Assembly: GCF_050436995.1 (NCBI RefSeq)
Contig: NC_134758.1
Coordinates: forward strand, 1,054,001 to 1,118,000
DNA from: Anticarsia gemmatalis
Taxonomy: Eukaryota; Arthropoda; Insecta; Lepidoptera; Erebidae
DNA: 64,000 nt
Direction: 5' to 3'
The first letter of the stretch is position 1. Each line of letters opens with the position of its first letter. Shown here piece after piece: positions 1 to 13,265 of the stretch. The translations under genes and the position numbers were made by a program. The notes beneath the pieces were generated by a model. It ran no database searches. It was given only the letters and a program-made list of their open reading frames with translations, and had not been told where the DNA came from.

Positions 1-3000
1 TTTATTAGATAATTAATATGCGTAATGTGCTAGTGTTATGAATATACCACGGCTTGTTAATTAGGTTATGTCGTAAGCTTGATTTAGTATGTAATTATTG
101 TAGTTATGTTGGTATTTCTAGGTGTTTATAATGTCATGAGTATAATATTGCAGAATTTAGTATTAAATAGCTAGTATTCTGTATCGAAATTAATCGATGC
201 AAAAAATGTTTGTGCATAATTAATTATGAGGAATCGAATTCCAAAATTTTAATCAGTTATAGCAGACGACAGTATTACCTGCCTGCTTTTAGCGCAAGTT
301 GTTAAGAGTTTAATATCTAGGCGACTCACCGAATTGGAAGTCGCTTGTATATTACAAATAATTATAATGACCACTAGCTTTAGACCAAAATCCATTGAGA
401 TAATATGCATTTAATTGTATACCTGCTTATTTTATATTCCCGTTCCATATACTTAGTCCACTCAAAAAAGCAAGTGTAGAGTGCAGTGTATTCCCGCTTT
501 TGGAGTATTCTTTGAGCGGACTAATATCACAAAATACTAAACGGGAATAATCCAGTGTAAAGTATCTCTATAAAACAAGTACCGAAGCAAAACCTCACCG
601 TGTACCACTATCAATACTTCACAATTTATCATTCTTGTATCTGTTAGATTACGATCTAAGTATTTTAATAACGCGGTCGCTACTGTTAGCGCCTTAAGCG
701 ATCGTTTGAGTTTTTTTGTCGGTTCAATAGAATAGAATTTTATTGTTATTGATTGGTAATGACGGTCTGTCTGTCGACATTTTGTTTTAAATGTTTGTGT
801 TAAGGCTTTCTTTGGGATTTGAAAATAAATGCAGTTAAGGCAGCGCAGTTAAAGTGGTTACCATGACGAAATCTTTGAATTATAGGGTCATAGATTCGAG
901 GCTCACAAATAATGATAATCAAAGAATAGTTTTTTGGGGAACGGTTGTTCTTTGTCTCCCTTGTAGTTCGGCTCGGCTTGCAACAGCTGATATTTTGGCG
1001 GCTTACATTTAAAAGTTTTCCTCCAAAAAGCTAAAACTTTCTGCGTTCCCATTCTTGATACACAATCCGCCAACATTAATAATAATATTATACACTTACC
1101 CATGATTCTTCAACTGAGGCAATATCCTTCTGCCTCTGAAAATAAAAACGACATTATTTCATGATTGTCATAAAAAAGCAGTTAAATTTACAACCTATGC
1201 TTTACAACTGTACTCATCTAGTTCTTAGAAAACTAGTATCTAAACTGTAAGCCCTAAATGCTTGTAAGATGTCGCCGACAATCGTACGTTACCTCATTTT
1301 CTTTTTAACGGCTTAAAGGAAAAGTTACGGTTAGGGTTTACGGTTTTCTTGAAGTGCTAGCGAGAAATTGAATTAGTAACGGTTTTGTTAATCGTCTGCT
1401 TTTTAAAGACAGTTTTAGTGTTGATAGGTGGATTCGAACGAATTGGTTGAGAGTAGAGTTGACAATGATATGACCTGAATGTCCAAGTGCACAGGAATGT
1501 GCGATGGTTAGTCTGGCCTCTCCCCGGAACAGAAAAGAGCAGTGTTGTTCCAATATAAACGATTTAATTGTTTAAAGAACGGAGGATGTAATTTTGCAAA
1601 AGTTAACAGGCAATGTAAAAGTAATTTGCTGGTCTTTTTTCCCGGTTAATTTAAGGGAATTTAGGGAAGACCCCATTTTTTTTACTATCCCTAATTATTC
1701 ATCTATGAAAGTGAATCAAACAGGGTACCGTCTGGCAATGCAACGTGATAGCTAGACAATTAAATATGAATTCGAGTCTCTTACCACAAGCTTTTAATAG
1801 AAAGTTCCACACAAACATACAAACCAGATGTGCTTCATTCATTAAAAAACAATAACGGCCAATTTTAAAATAGATTGGAACTATATATCACAATCAAAGA
1901 CCATGATACCTACTATAAGTAAAAAATATAATTTATATACATATGTTCGTCATTATAACCAAGGTATATTATCCAATTAAAGATAAGATACGCTCGAATT
2001 TCAATAGACGGACTGACAAGCCGAAAAATTATAATAAATGTTTTATATTTTAATACGCTGTGGAAACAATTACTCGGGAGCGTCTTCACAGTCTAAGTTA
2101 CGAGCGATAGCGATTTAAGAAGTAGTTATACTCGCCCTATGAAGACATTCTTGCATATTTCTACTTTATGCGACGTAACATATGTCGGTTTTCCTGTCAT
2201 CACGTATATCTAATACATTATATTTCTGTATGTATATATTTATGTAAAAGGCAGACAAAACTTTTTTTAATTTAATTTATCAATCACTGATAAACGATAA
2301 AACAAAGGTTTAATAAAACAGCAACAGCTGTTTATTTAATATCAATGCACAACACCTACAAGTTCTACTGTACTTACTCATTTGAACTTCATCATACATT
2401 TTAATTCAACAAGCTAACTAGACACCCGCTGTTGCTTATAACTTGAAACCTCGCAGATATCATACAGTGGCTCATTTTTTCAACATCACTGAGTGATTGA
2501 TATTGAATTCGTAACGAATCGAAAAGTGTTTTAGATATCCCATATTATAGCTACTATGTTACTAAAGGAACGTTCACCAAATTTCGTACATCCTTTAGCC
2601 TCATAAAATTTTATCACTCGATAATGGATCTAGGTGTTATATTTCGTGTGAATTCTTCAAAACGATTTGTTGAGCTAAATTGGATGCAAATACGATCGTT
2701 TGTATTGACACCTAAAGATTGAAGGTGATTTTATTCTGAAATCGTTGCAAATAAAATGAAGCTTATGAGATTAAATAATTTGATATAATCCGATTTTAAA
2801 CTAATTGATTTTTGATGTTCTGTCGTATCAAAACAGTTTATTAATTATACTTAGACTTTAATTTTTATGGACTCCTATAAATCTAATGACTCGATTATGC
2901 AATATGTGCTTACGAATAAACATAATTCGTAATTCATAGTTGCGTTTTCGGTTTGGATATAGGTATTAAATGCAGTTTCAGTTATATACAATACGCGTGA

Positions 3001-4200
3001 ATACGACCACCCGAAACTTCATAACAATTACGCAAAATTAGTAATTTTCTGATATGGGAGCTATACCTACAAATCCATTTGAAACCAGTTCGTCAGATTT
3101 CATTGTATAGCAAAATTCCATAGAAAAATAAGCATATATACCTAGACTTTAAAGGGAAACGATATATCGCAAAGGCCCACCCTGCAACAACTTCCTTCAT
3201 ACCATACATTCTAAAGTAAAACCCACTAAAATAAACTAGCAGGCAAAGAAGAGCTAATCTAATTAAACATCGGTGGTCGGAAACGATGGCTGCTATCGGC
3301 CAAGAATATCGGACATTTACTTGTGAGACAACACACTGCTACGGTCAAAGGTAATCGGGATGTGGCGGCTTAGATGCAGCGGTGAGCGGGTTCATAAGCG
3401 TATGCGTTAACGATATTTGTGATTTACTGTCGTAGTCAGAATGATGCTGAAAACTTAAATGTTAAAAACTTATAGTTGCAGTGTGGTTTTGGTGCATTTA
3501 GTATGTCTCATTACTCATTAATGGTAATTAAATTTCCGATAAATTCTAGAATCACTAAACATTTAATTTAGGATTGCGTTAAGAAGAGACCATATAATTT
3601 CATTAGTTTTGGTTTTAGTTTCGTTAAAGCTAAATTGAAACAATCAGAAGTTTGCTACATTACTAGCATTTTTCCGTCATTCTGATATATATAAATCCAG
3701 GCACATCTGTTAATATTATTCAAAAAATGATTGCTCCTAAACAACACAAATCTACTATATCTTTACCCGCTCCCCGCTTCGCTTACAATAAAGCCGAACA
3801 CACACGTTCAAGCTTAACATTAAGATAACACCTTACTTATGGTATGCTTATGGCTCTGATTACCCATCTCAGGGCGCTCAGACCATGTTCTTGAATAAAA
3901 CGCCGCTTTTTGTGTTAGCAGTTACGATTGCAAAGGAAATGAATTAGTTCTCGTATCTAGCTATGGGTTTTGATATCGGTATACGAAATTTAGATTAGAA
4001 TGAAAGAATGTAATGTGATTTATAAAATTGAAGCTCAGTCGGTGATCTTTGAGGTTAATTCGTGTTTGGTATGTTTATTGGTGCTTGGCTCTATGCTTTT
4101 GAAAGCAAGTATTGAGTTAGTTTTAAAACAACTTTACGCAATTTTACAAGCTTTGGTTGAAATAATAGTGTCTAAATTACCTTTGTGACTTTTATACATA
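1..4200. other. non-coding, no recognisable gene
   Basis: AT-rich sequence with frequent stops in all frames. Apart from the possible microexon at 1100-1135, I see only isolated less AT-rich patches (3270-3400, about 3775). It is probably intron or upstream DNA of the receptor gene. Confidence 0.5.
1100..1135 (-). other. possible 36-bp microexon, minus strand
   Basis: On the minus strand an acceptor, tttttattttcag, is followed by exactly 36 nt, then a strong donor, GTAAGTG. One frame is open and reads RQKDIASVEESW, and the length is a multiple of three. No neighbouring exons were identified and the peptide is not recognised, so this may be a chance pairing of splice-like sequences. Confidence 0.2.
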
Positions 4201-4255
4201 CATAAATACATAAAATCACACCTTTTTCCCGTAGGGATAGGGAGAGACTTTCATA
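4201..4255 (-). mobile_element. SINE family A, 3' fragment
   Basis: The block cacctttttcccgtagggat followed by agggagagac corresponds to the reverse complement of the family A tail. Only about 50 bp remain. Confidence 0.5.
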
Positions 4256-4737
4256 TGATGTTATATTATAGCGTAATTGTGGTGTTATTCGTTTTTGAAA
4301 TTATCATAACTTATATGATAACATAATTTATTTGTCTTAAATAAACGTTCGGAAACTACTTATTATGTCATCTCCCAAATGCCTAAATTCGTAACACCAT
4401 AAAGATGCCCAATAAAATATAATCTAATATGAAACTAATACACAAAGGCACCAATTTTTAGTACTATATGTATTTGGATATATCTCATTATATCACAGAA
4501 CCAGCCTTTTTTTCAATACATTTAGATCCTCTTTTCATTACAACATATTTTACGACCTATTCTAAAAAAATAACTGTTCAATTTCCATTCTGAGATGAGA
4601 ATGAAATTAAAATATCGTCGAACACTCGTTAATCAAATACGTTTCATTCATCAAAATTTAACAATCAATAAATAAAATACAGGTTTGGATGTATTTCGGC
4701 GAAATCTATCAGTTTATTATATGTAACAGAATAAACA

Positions 4738-4976
4738 TCTATACTAATATTATAAAGCTGAAGAGTTTGTTTGTTTGTTTGTTTGAACGCGCTAATCTCG
4801 AGAACTACTGGTCCGATTTGAACAATTCTTTCAGTGTTAGATAGCCTATTTATCGAGGAAGGCTATAGGCTATATCATCACGCTACGACCAATAGGAGCA
4901 GAGTACCAGTGTTACAAAAATGGGGAAAATTACGATTCTCTTATATGACGCAAGCGAAGTTGCGCGGGTCAGCTAG
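4738..4976 (+). mobile_element. non-autonomous Helitron (lepidopteran type with GTTT repeats)
   Basis: The 239-bp element begins TCTATACTAATATTATAAAG, inserted between host A (4737) and T (4977), and ends GTCAGCTAG. The 3' end carries a small hairpin (CGCAA and TTGCG around a GCGAAG loop), followed by CTAG. An internal (GTTT)n run around 4767 and the block from about 4783 match a repeat I recognise from many moth and butterfly genomes. It has no coding capacity. Confidence 0.85.
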
Positions 4977-7900
4977 TGTATAAATATAATGAATCTCAGT
5001 TAGTTTATGGAGTTTGATGGGGCGCGTGGGTGCGGATGGTGTAGTACCATAAGCATCAATGCATGTATCATTAGTAAGAGTAAATATTACGCACTTGACA
5101 TGACATGAGAAGTGTTCAATAACATTTGGATTCGGTGTACTTTTTAGACTCTTGATAGGCAAACATCTACTGCTAGAATAACTTTGCTATTGAATAGAAA
5201 CAAACAAAAGTGACAAGTTCTGATAATGTTATATTTGAAATGGTACCTACAAAATACATCAAATTTACATTCAAGTTGTAAGTAAGAACAAAATAGTACA
5301 GAATAACAATGTAAAAATTTGGAAAACATACACATTATTTTATTAATCATATAAAGTGTAGGTACGTTCCATACACTTGAAGTAACTCATTCATAGACCA
5401 TACAATGATAATGATCGACCGACATACTAGAATTAAAATCACAAAATTGCTCAATTTCACATAAACTGTTCCACTCTATGAAGAATTTGTCGTATGCCAG
5501 TGAAATGCGTCGTCACCGGCGACATCAAAATTCTGTTAATTAATTCAGCTCCTTTATACCTCTAGCATTTATATTTATATGGTTTTTTATCACTCGTGCG
5601 CACGAGTCGATAAAATACCTGTTAGTTTGTAGCTCAAGTTATAAGCGACAGCGATTTTTTTAATCGCTGAACGAATGTGCAAATGTAAAGGCTCACAGTA
5701 TTCAATTATTATTATATGTCACAAATATGACACAATACAATGGTTTAACTACACTGCTATCAGCGAGAAAGAGAAAGCACTGGTTAATACATTTTTTCTC
5801 GGCTTATTAATAAAAAATAAAAATCACCTAGTATTCGTTTCTGTTTGTTGTAGAAGAGATGGTTTTATAATAAAAACAAGCCCTTCGCGGTCTTACAAAC
5901 TAAACCTATGCAATAATATGCACACATTACTTGCATATATGACTATTAATTCACCCACAACAGAAATCAAGTTTCCACTAGCACGTATGCAATAAACCAG
6001 CAACTTGTCACCGCTACATTGTATAATGTATAATAGCTGACAACTACTTCTACACATAACTTACAGTTTGTAATGCAGTTTATCTTCATATCACAAGGAT
6101 TACGGATCATGTTACTAGATAAATGTTTTAATGTCGTGTGTGGTGCGTGATGAAAGTGCGAAGCCCAGCCATTTCAATATGAGTATTATTTAGAGCTAAT
6201 TATGTTAAACTTATGTTTTCTTGATAACGAAACTAAATTATAACATAAGTATTTTCCTTAAGTTTCATCAAAACGATAAAAAAATCTGGGTCTTGAATTT
6301 AGATGTCGTCTTATGTTTAATATTGATTATGCCTATACATATAAAAATAATAAATTCTTAATTTGTTTATGTTTGCATTCATCTAATTGAGATTAATTAC
6401 AGCATTATGATTAATAACAATTACGTGAGCTACATCAGTGATTTAGAATCGCATCACTTAATTTATCAAAATATCCTTTTAAATTTATTCAAAATAATTC
6501 AAGCATGCAGCATAAAAGCGCATGTAAAAGTTAAAAATCGCTATAATGTCCTAACTTGCACCACACTCGATATTTCGTAACACTCACTTACGGTGGTCAT
6601 TTTTTATTGTTAGGCCGGTGCCGTACCGAGATTTGTGGTCGAGAGTGTTGGTGATATATTTATTGAATCTTATCGCTTGTAATGGAATGCGTGCACTAAA
6701 ACTTAATAGGTGCCGTTGTTTGATCGGTCATTGACGTGTAAGTTGTTTGATTTGATGAGTTTCTTTGTACTGTTAGTTGCTGTGGGAAATAGGTCTTGTC
6801 TTTGCATCGTTAGTGAGAAATTAAAACGTTTTAAGTCCCTTGAAATTTGAGCACTGGTAATGGCGATTTTATGTAACCTTCGAATCGTAGATAAATAAGA
6901 TTAAAACTATTATTAGGGTTGTTCGTATAAGTAATACAGTAAAATTGTAGGTATGTGTTTTTCAGTATAGACTTTTAATACACACTTTTTACATCAAACA
7001 CTCCTTTGCTTGAATTTGTTGGTGGAATATCCAAATCTCGGACTGGCGGATTGATTGTACTAGGCATAATAACATTTATGGTTATAACCAGTTTCTCTGT
7101 AGCTGTAAATTTCATAACGAAAAATATGAATAATTTATTCTATATCAAAACCTTCAGCAATCAAATGGATTTTTAATTGACTAATATAACAGACTGTCTC
7201 ATCATTAAAAGTCTAGACTGTATGAACTAGAAATTCTTTCAATCCATATTAGAATAGATTGATGATGGACTGATGACAGCTAATTTTGCACTGTTACTTT
7301 TATTATAATGTAATATTCGTTGTCTGTCTGTTGCGATTCGATCATAAATTACTTCAAATAAGGTTTACAAGAAAACTGTTGTTCTACGTACAATTTGATC
7401 ATTGGAGACAAAATAATATCGCCTCAGGTAAAAAAAATAACAATACTCAAACAATACTCTATGGGACTACTAACTTAAAAAACATTTTTTTTTCTCTCTT
7501 TATTTATAAAGGACTTTTGTTCTATAAGAACATGTCAGTCCTATAAAAAAAAACTAACTAACTTAAAAAACATATTGGCTTTAATTCAATATGCATAGAA
7601 ACTCCATTATTATATCACTCGATTCATGTATTCTATTTTTCCCAAGCAAAATTCTATCCACTATCAAGATTCATCCTGGATTTACCAATAATACATAATT
7701 ATACTAAGTTTGAAGTGGAACTCAATATTAAAAAGATCAAAATGTTGTATACAAAATCGCATCACAAGCAGAAATCAATTAATCGTAAACAGTTATAATC
7801 AAAGCTTAAGTTTTATCACTATTTATGTTTTATTGATTCCATTTTTATTTAACGTGAAATATTGTGGTGACGCGTGTTGAATTTTAATTTAATTAATTGA

Positions 7901-8071
7901 TGTGAATGTTTTTGGGTGAGGTTGTGACATTCTTTGGTGAAAGGCACGTGCGTAGACCGCACCTAAAAGGGATAGAGTTTTGTTTGTCGAATTTATGAGT
8001 TTGGATTGACAGATAGTAGGGCTCTCTCTTGTTTTTGTTATTGTAGAATAGATTAGTATAATTATGTCATC
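4977..8071. other. non-coding, no recognisable gene
   Basis: The longest open frames (5675-5995 and 7286-7546, +) show no domain or coding-like composition. The only structured item is the small duplicated insertion at 7469-7573. Confidence 0.5.
7469..7573. mobile_element. small insertion flanked by a 17-bp direct repeat
   Basis: ACTAACTTAAAAAACAT occurs at 7469-7485 and 7557-7573. The 71 bp between begin T-rich and end A-rich and contain an imperfect inverted repeat (tataaaggac and gtcctata). This resembles a target-site duplication around a tiny foldback or retroposed piece, or a simple local duplication. Confidence 0.45.
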
Positions 8072-8168
8072 GGTTTAGCCTTTCTTTCAACTATGTTGGA
8101 ATCAGCTTCCAGTCTTACCGAATCCAGCTGAATGCTAGTATTTTATGTGGAGAGACTGCCTATCGAAT
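8072..8168 (-). repeat. second copy of the 15190-15600 repeat, minus strand
   Basis: The reverse complement reads ataggcagtctctccacat, aaaatactagcattcagctg, gactggaagctgattcc. It parallels 15500-15580 along its length. Confidence 0.6.
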
Positions 8169-8739
8169 CTATACAACTTCGTTTTCTGGATTTAATAATA
8201 TTGTATAGTAAGAGAATATTTCGTTTTGTAAGTATAAAAATGCTTGTGAACACTACATCACATCATAGTCAACTTTTTAAATATAATACATTCCTCCTTG
8301 CAGCTTACAAAGTATTTCCCACATACAATTTTTTGCTTGACATAATATCTTAAATTAGTTTTCAAATACCAAGCAGACCCGCAGGCATAAACTATCTGTA
8401 TTAATTAAAGAACTTCAAAACAGACGTTTTATTGTATACATAATAAAATCATAAGTCTCTACACTAACCTACTGTTTCTACATCTTAATTTCATATTAAT
8501 TTAGAAACTTGCTATCATAAATCATTTGGAAATGTTCGTCTTAATCAAGCGACGGTAAATATCCAGACCATTTTTTGTATGATCACGTAATCTTTATTTT
8601 TAGAACTAACGGGATTTATGATCCGTATTAAATTAACGTTTTTAATATTTTAGAATATTTTTAAACATTTATTTGACGGTAATTCGATTCTACACTGCTA
8701 CTGCCCACGAATATTTCCTTTAACAAAACGAGTCTCGTA

Positions 8740-8990
8740 TCAGCCTCTGTGCAGTTCAGAGTGTATCCGACTGCTAAACAAGAGGACCCGGGGTTCGATA
8801 CCTAGGTCGGAAAAAGTGATATTGGTCTTCTTTTTCATTTATAATTTTAATAGTCCGAAGTTTGTTATCGTGCCCGGTAAATAGCAATAGGTAACCCCCT
8901 ATTACATAGGACTAACACTGTTAGTGGTTAAACACGGGTGTACTTCATTCACCTATGCCTAAGTGTATAACGGGCGAGATGTTATGTATT
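8740..8990 (+). mobile_element. tRNA-derived SINE, lepidopteran family A
   Basis: A polymerase III B-box GGTTCGATACC (8792-8802) lies in a tRNA-like head, followed by a body I recognise from moth genomes: gtgcccggtaaatagcaata, then ccccctattacatagg, and further on cacctatgcctaagtg. The boundaries are approximate. Degraded 3' pieces of the same family lie at 4201-4255 and 59940-59990 on the minus strand. Confidence 0.7.
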
Positions 8991-11727
8991 AATAAAATTT
9001 TAGTACTCGGTAACGTATGTTAGGACAAAAAATCTCTGATTTTTTAAAAGTTTTTCTGTAAAAATAATAAGTACAATCGTAAAGCACACTTACTTATATG
9101 ACACGCATTTGAAAACTATGTTAAAATAATAGTATTTATCAAACTGGAAAACGAGGTTAAAGAATTAAGCAAATTACGATCAACAGTGTCTATAATAGTC
9201 GTGGGAATGAGATTTAAAGTTATCTATGTGAAGAGTATCTCGATCAAATCAAAAACCTTTTAAACGTACACTACCCGTTATTTACACATGTAGCAACAAT
9301 AAAACGATATAATAAATGGTCAATTACCATCTAATGGATCAGTTTAGCTACCAAATAACATATCATAAAGTGATATATCGTTATAAAGTTACGCGAATAT
9401 CTGTGATATATTATTTTATAGATATAATTCGTGATATATCGGTTTTATGGTACAACCCTAATTGCTGATCAACTTTCTAGTACTGATGGTTCTTTATGAA
9501 GATTGTTTTAATTGTTTTATTGTGATTTTTGTAATGCGAGTATTTTTCTCAGATTTATTTCTCTTAGGTAATTGAAAAGATACCTTACTTAACAGTATCC
9601 AATCTTCTCTTCATTTGATCAAGTTTTAGGTTATACAAAAATGGATCTAAATTATGAACAAAAATCTTCATTATAGTTTACGTGTCTGTAGATCAATTAA
9701 AATGAAATAGATATATTTTAACTGCATAGGATATAATTCTTACATGATCTCTAAACCACTATTGCTGCTAAGGTTAGAAGTTATTCCCCTGTTTCTTACG
9801 ATAGTAGTATTTACTTATGTCGTTTTCGATAATAGATTGTTCTCTTCTATCTATAGGCACGAGTCGTTGAAAATCTACACTACGGCGCCACCATTAAACA
9901 AATTGATAACCAAAGAAACGTGATAACCTTAAATTAGGCGGCTTTCTAATTTCTCCTTATCTGATTGGTCGAGCGCTACTTATTACGTCACTGTTTTTGT
10001 AACCCGATTAAATTTAATCGCTAGCACTGTGACTTTTTAATTCAATTAGTTGACCTTATCAAATAGTTCTACGGTAGCTGGGCTACGAAATATTGATACC
10101 GTTGTATCTCCTTACAGGAAATATTCATTTTAGGTGTACAGCGAGATGACTAGATGTGGTTGAAGCAAAGCTTATTTATAAGCGATATTAATGAATGTTT
10201 GTATGAAAAGTAAAATAGCATTAATAGAGTTAATACTGACATTACGTTTCCGAAACCGAAAACTTGATACACTTACATAAATTTAGTAACAAATTTGATG
10301 TTACGAATGTCGAAAATTTAAGTTTTTAATGGGATTAAACAATTCACTAATATATTACTGCACATTTCGAGTGCAATCCTGTGTAATCCTGTCACGAAAC
10401 TCGTTATAATTCATGTGATCAAAACATTATCTTATTGCGTTCTATGAATGAGTCAACAATTGTACCGAAAGTACAAGAAAAACGTCATACAAATCGAAAT
10501 TTTCGTAATGCTATAGATTTCACTTAAAACACGTCATCTCCGTGACTTATTAGTAATTAAAAACGAGTTCATATTTTACTTTCCGTTTGTCACTATACAA
10601 ATTGACGGTAACCATTAACCCAGATCCATATAACTCACACATCACGATTCATAGAAACTAATGATATCATATATTGAGGAAAATAACACAAATATCACAC
10701 CTTCAGAGAAAAAATGTCGTAAAATTGTACCAGAATCCAGTCACTTACGTCCTTATTCTATTAAAGTTGTGAATTCGTATGAAAAAGATTTATATGAAGA
10801 GCAAAGGATGTGAGTCAGTTAAATAGTTTTCTAGAAGTAGTATCGTAAATTGAATCAGTTGCGGTTGGCGATGTTAAGGTATGATTGGGTTTTTCTAAGA
10901 GAAAATGTTACAATTTGGAATGTTGCCCGATTTGCAATAGTTGATGTCATATGAACTTGGTTGAACTAAATTACACTGCATTGATTTTCTTTGTGTTTGG
11001 TACGAATGTTGATCACGAGGTCTCGGGTTTTATTACAAAGACAAAAAATGCGGCGATTCTCTAATTCCGAGCGGACTTTAAATGTATGTGTAATCAATAA
11101 CCGGAAGGACCGTGTAGGCACATCGTCAAATATAACTAAAAAAAAAAGAGAAATAAAAACAATACTTTTCACTCAAACACCAAAACAATGTGTAATGCTT
11201 ATCTTACTATTTGACTTTAGATACGACAATTAATGTACTTTGGTTGCATAGCAAAAGCTTTTCGTAATTCTGTAATCACTCAAATCACCAATATAGCACA
11301 CTAACAGCCTTTTACCACACTATCGAACCATACCATCACATTATCACGAAATCAAAACCAAAATTCAATTATAATTTATCACCAAAACCATAGAAAGCCT
11401 ACTCTAAAAACCAAATGAGGTTATTCGATACATTTCTTTCATTCCATCAACATGTAAATTTCTAATTAGCATATAATTATCTAATCTTTCCGTCACTTAA
11501 TTACTAAAAGTCATTGAAGCGAACGTCACAAATTTGGTCATCAATAGGAAATAAACAAACAAAATAAATATACAAAATTAGTGACTTTTCACGTCGTTTT
11601 GACGTTGCATTTCGATAATATATGAGAGATAATAGGGTTGACAGATGTTATTTAAAGTATTATGGTAATGGAACTGAATGTATAATCAGTTTTTCTTTGA
11701 AATATGCTATCTAAACTAATGTTATGA

Positions 11728-11830
11728 ATCCGATAGTTACTACGTCTGTCTATCTGTCTATTTGTGTCACATTGACTGGTAAATAACTAAACGATTTGAG
11801 CTTTAGCTTGGCATAAACAGCCTATAAATA
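11728..11830 (+). repeat. possible Helitron-derived fragment
   Basis: A (GTCT/ATCT)n stretch is followed by tgtgtcacattgactggtaa and acgatttgagctttagc. This order resembles the left half of lepidopteran Helitrons, heavily mutated. No termini are visible. Confidence 0.3.
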
Positions 11831-12168
11831 GCTCAGTCGTACTGAATAGTTAAACGTTTGTAATACCTAGCTGTACCTAGTAGAAAAAGGTAAAGTGTTT
11901 TCAAAAAAATATTAATTAGTTATTGACGCGTCTGCAACGTCATTTGGTAAAATTAGGGTCACCATGTAGTCTTGTGTTTGACTAGGTAAATTCCATTTTC
12001 TAACGAGCATTCCTACAAACGGTTATAATACCAACCAATAGTTTCCCAATTTTTCTACTACTAACATAACTATCAAACAAAACCTTAACAAAAAACCTAC
12101 ACAATACAAAACATATTAGGTAATTAAACTTAACAACTTCAATAACAAAGCGGCAACCATAACATTAA

Positions 12169-12220
12169 TGACGTCACATGATTTGCATAGACCAGGAGGT
12201 CGCCTGCGTAGGCGCAGGTC
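12169..12220. promoter_or_regulatory. CRE, POU octamer and GC palindrome in tandem
   Basis: TGACGTCA (12169-12176) is a full CRE, ATTTGCAT (12181-12188) a POU octamer, and CCTGCGTAGGCGCAGG (about 12203-12218) a 6-bp-arm palindrome. All three fall within 50 bp of otherwise AT-rich DNA. Binding is inferred only. Confidence 0.3.
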
Positions 12221-13138
12221 ACTACGAAAAAAAATCTCTTCTCGATACACATTTGGTTGCGCGTGGGTACAAAAACCTTTCGAATACTTTATTGATCAAT
12301 ATATTAAAGTAAATGTGTGAATATTTCTCTTCCGATGACGATTTTACTGAGTGAATTATGTTTGAATGAGATAACCGAATCAATTTGTATGATGGGTGAA
12401 AGCTGATGTTTTGAATTAGGATAATGCAAGTTTATTGTTATTTTTATTGTGCAAGATCGTTTTATAATTTATATGCTGATTTCTTATGTATTATGTATTA
12501 GGTTAGAATTCCGAAGGTTTAGAGTGTTTGTAGAAATGTTAAAGTTAGAAGGTTTTAGAAGTAGATGACATTTCAAACGCATTTGTAATTGTATGTCGCG
12601 TTGCTGCTACAAACAAGAGAAAAACAATACCATTATTTTTTTGTTACCACACAAAACATTTTATGTGGGCATCAAACCTACGGTACCAGAGGCGCAGTAG
12701 AAGCGTAATTACCTTTTTCCAATTTACCTCAGTCTATGTTAATTTTAATCAAGAGTTATAAAAGTAGCCCAACCTTTTATGAATCCCAATAATTGCGTAC
12801 ATTGTTAACCTCTGACCTAAACTTCTGATGATAATTAAAAGGTTAACGACAGTTATTTTTCTGTTAATTATTCTAATAGGTGTATCTGTAATCTAAACTT
12901 TCATACTCTACTGTAAACCGACAACTTAGTAGAGAGCCTTGGCATGCGTCATTTACCTAGATTTAAATTGATAATTACATGTAGTTCTAAATTAAAGTAA
13001 GCTGTATCAATGAGGCCACTGCTAGTTGCTTAAGCCCGTTAGGTCACTAATGCTCTAAATTCAAAATTTTTTATACGTCCGACAGCCGCGAAGCTCGCAT
13101 AAAAGGCTCTGTACTAAGATGTCGTACTATAAATACTG

Positions 13139-13265
13139 TAATATTAATATTATAAATGCGAAATAATTTCGTTCGTCCGTCAGTTGCACGTTTACTGCTA
13201 AAGAATTGATTCAATTTAGATTACGTTTGGTACGGTTTAATAAAATGAGATCCCGGACTCACGTT
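13139..13265 (+). mobile_element. Helitron-like 5' portion, partial
   Basis: The sequence taatattaatattataaatg followed by a GT/CCGT-rich stretch and ttagattacgtttggtac resembles the left part of common lepidopteran Helitrons. No CTAG terminus with a hairpin follows nearby, so it is truncated or decayed. Confidence 0.4.

Noticed and set aside
903..1103. 66-codon minus-strand frame starting with a signal-peptide-like leader
   Set aside because: Its ATG overlaps the donor-like GTAAGTG of the candidate microexon, and the rest matches no family I know. It is more likely a chance frame or intron.
1338..1553. 71-codon minus-strand frame
   Set aside because: No domain, no coding signature and no supporting signals.
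5675..5995. 106-codon + strand frame
   Set aside because: Low-complexity AT-driven translation with no domain and no flanking signals.
8132..8353. 73-codon + strand frame
   Set aside because: Its beginning lies within the dispersed repeat copy at 8072-8168, and the rest is AT-rich without features.
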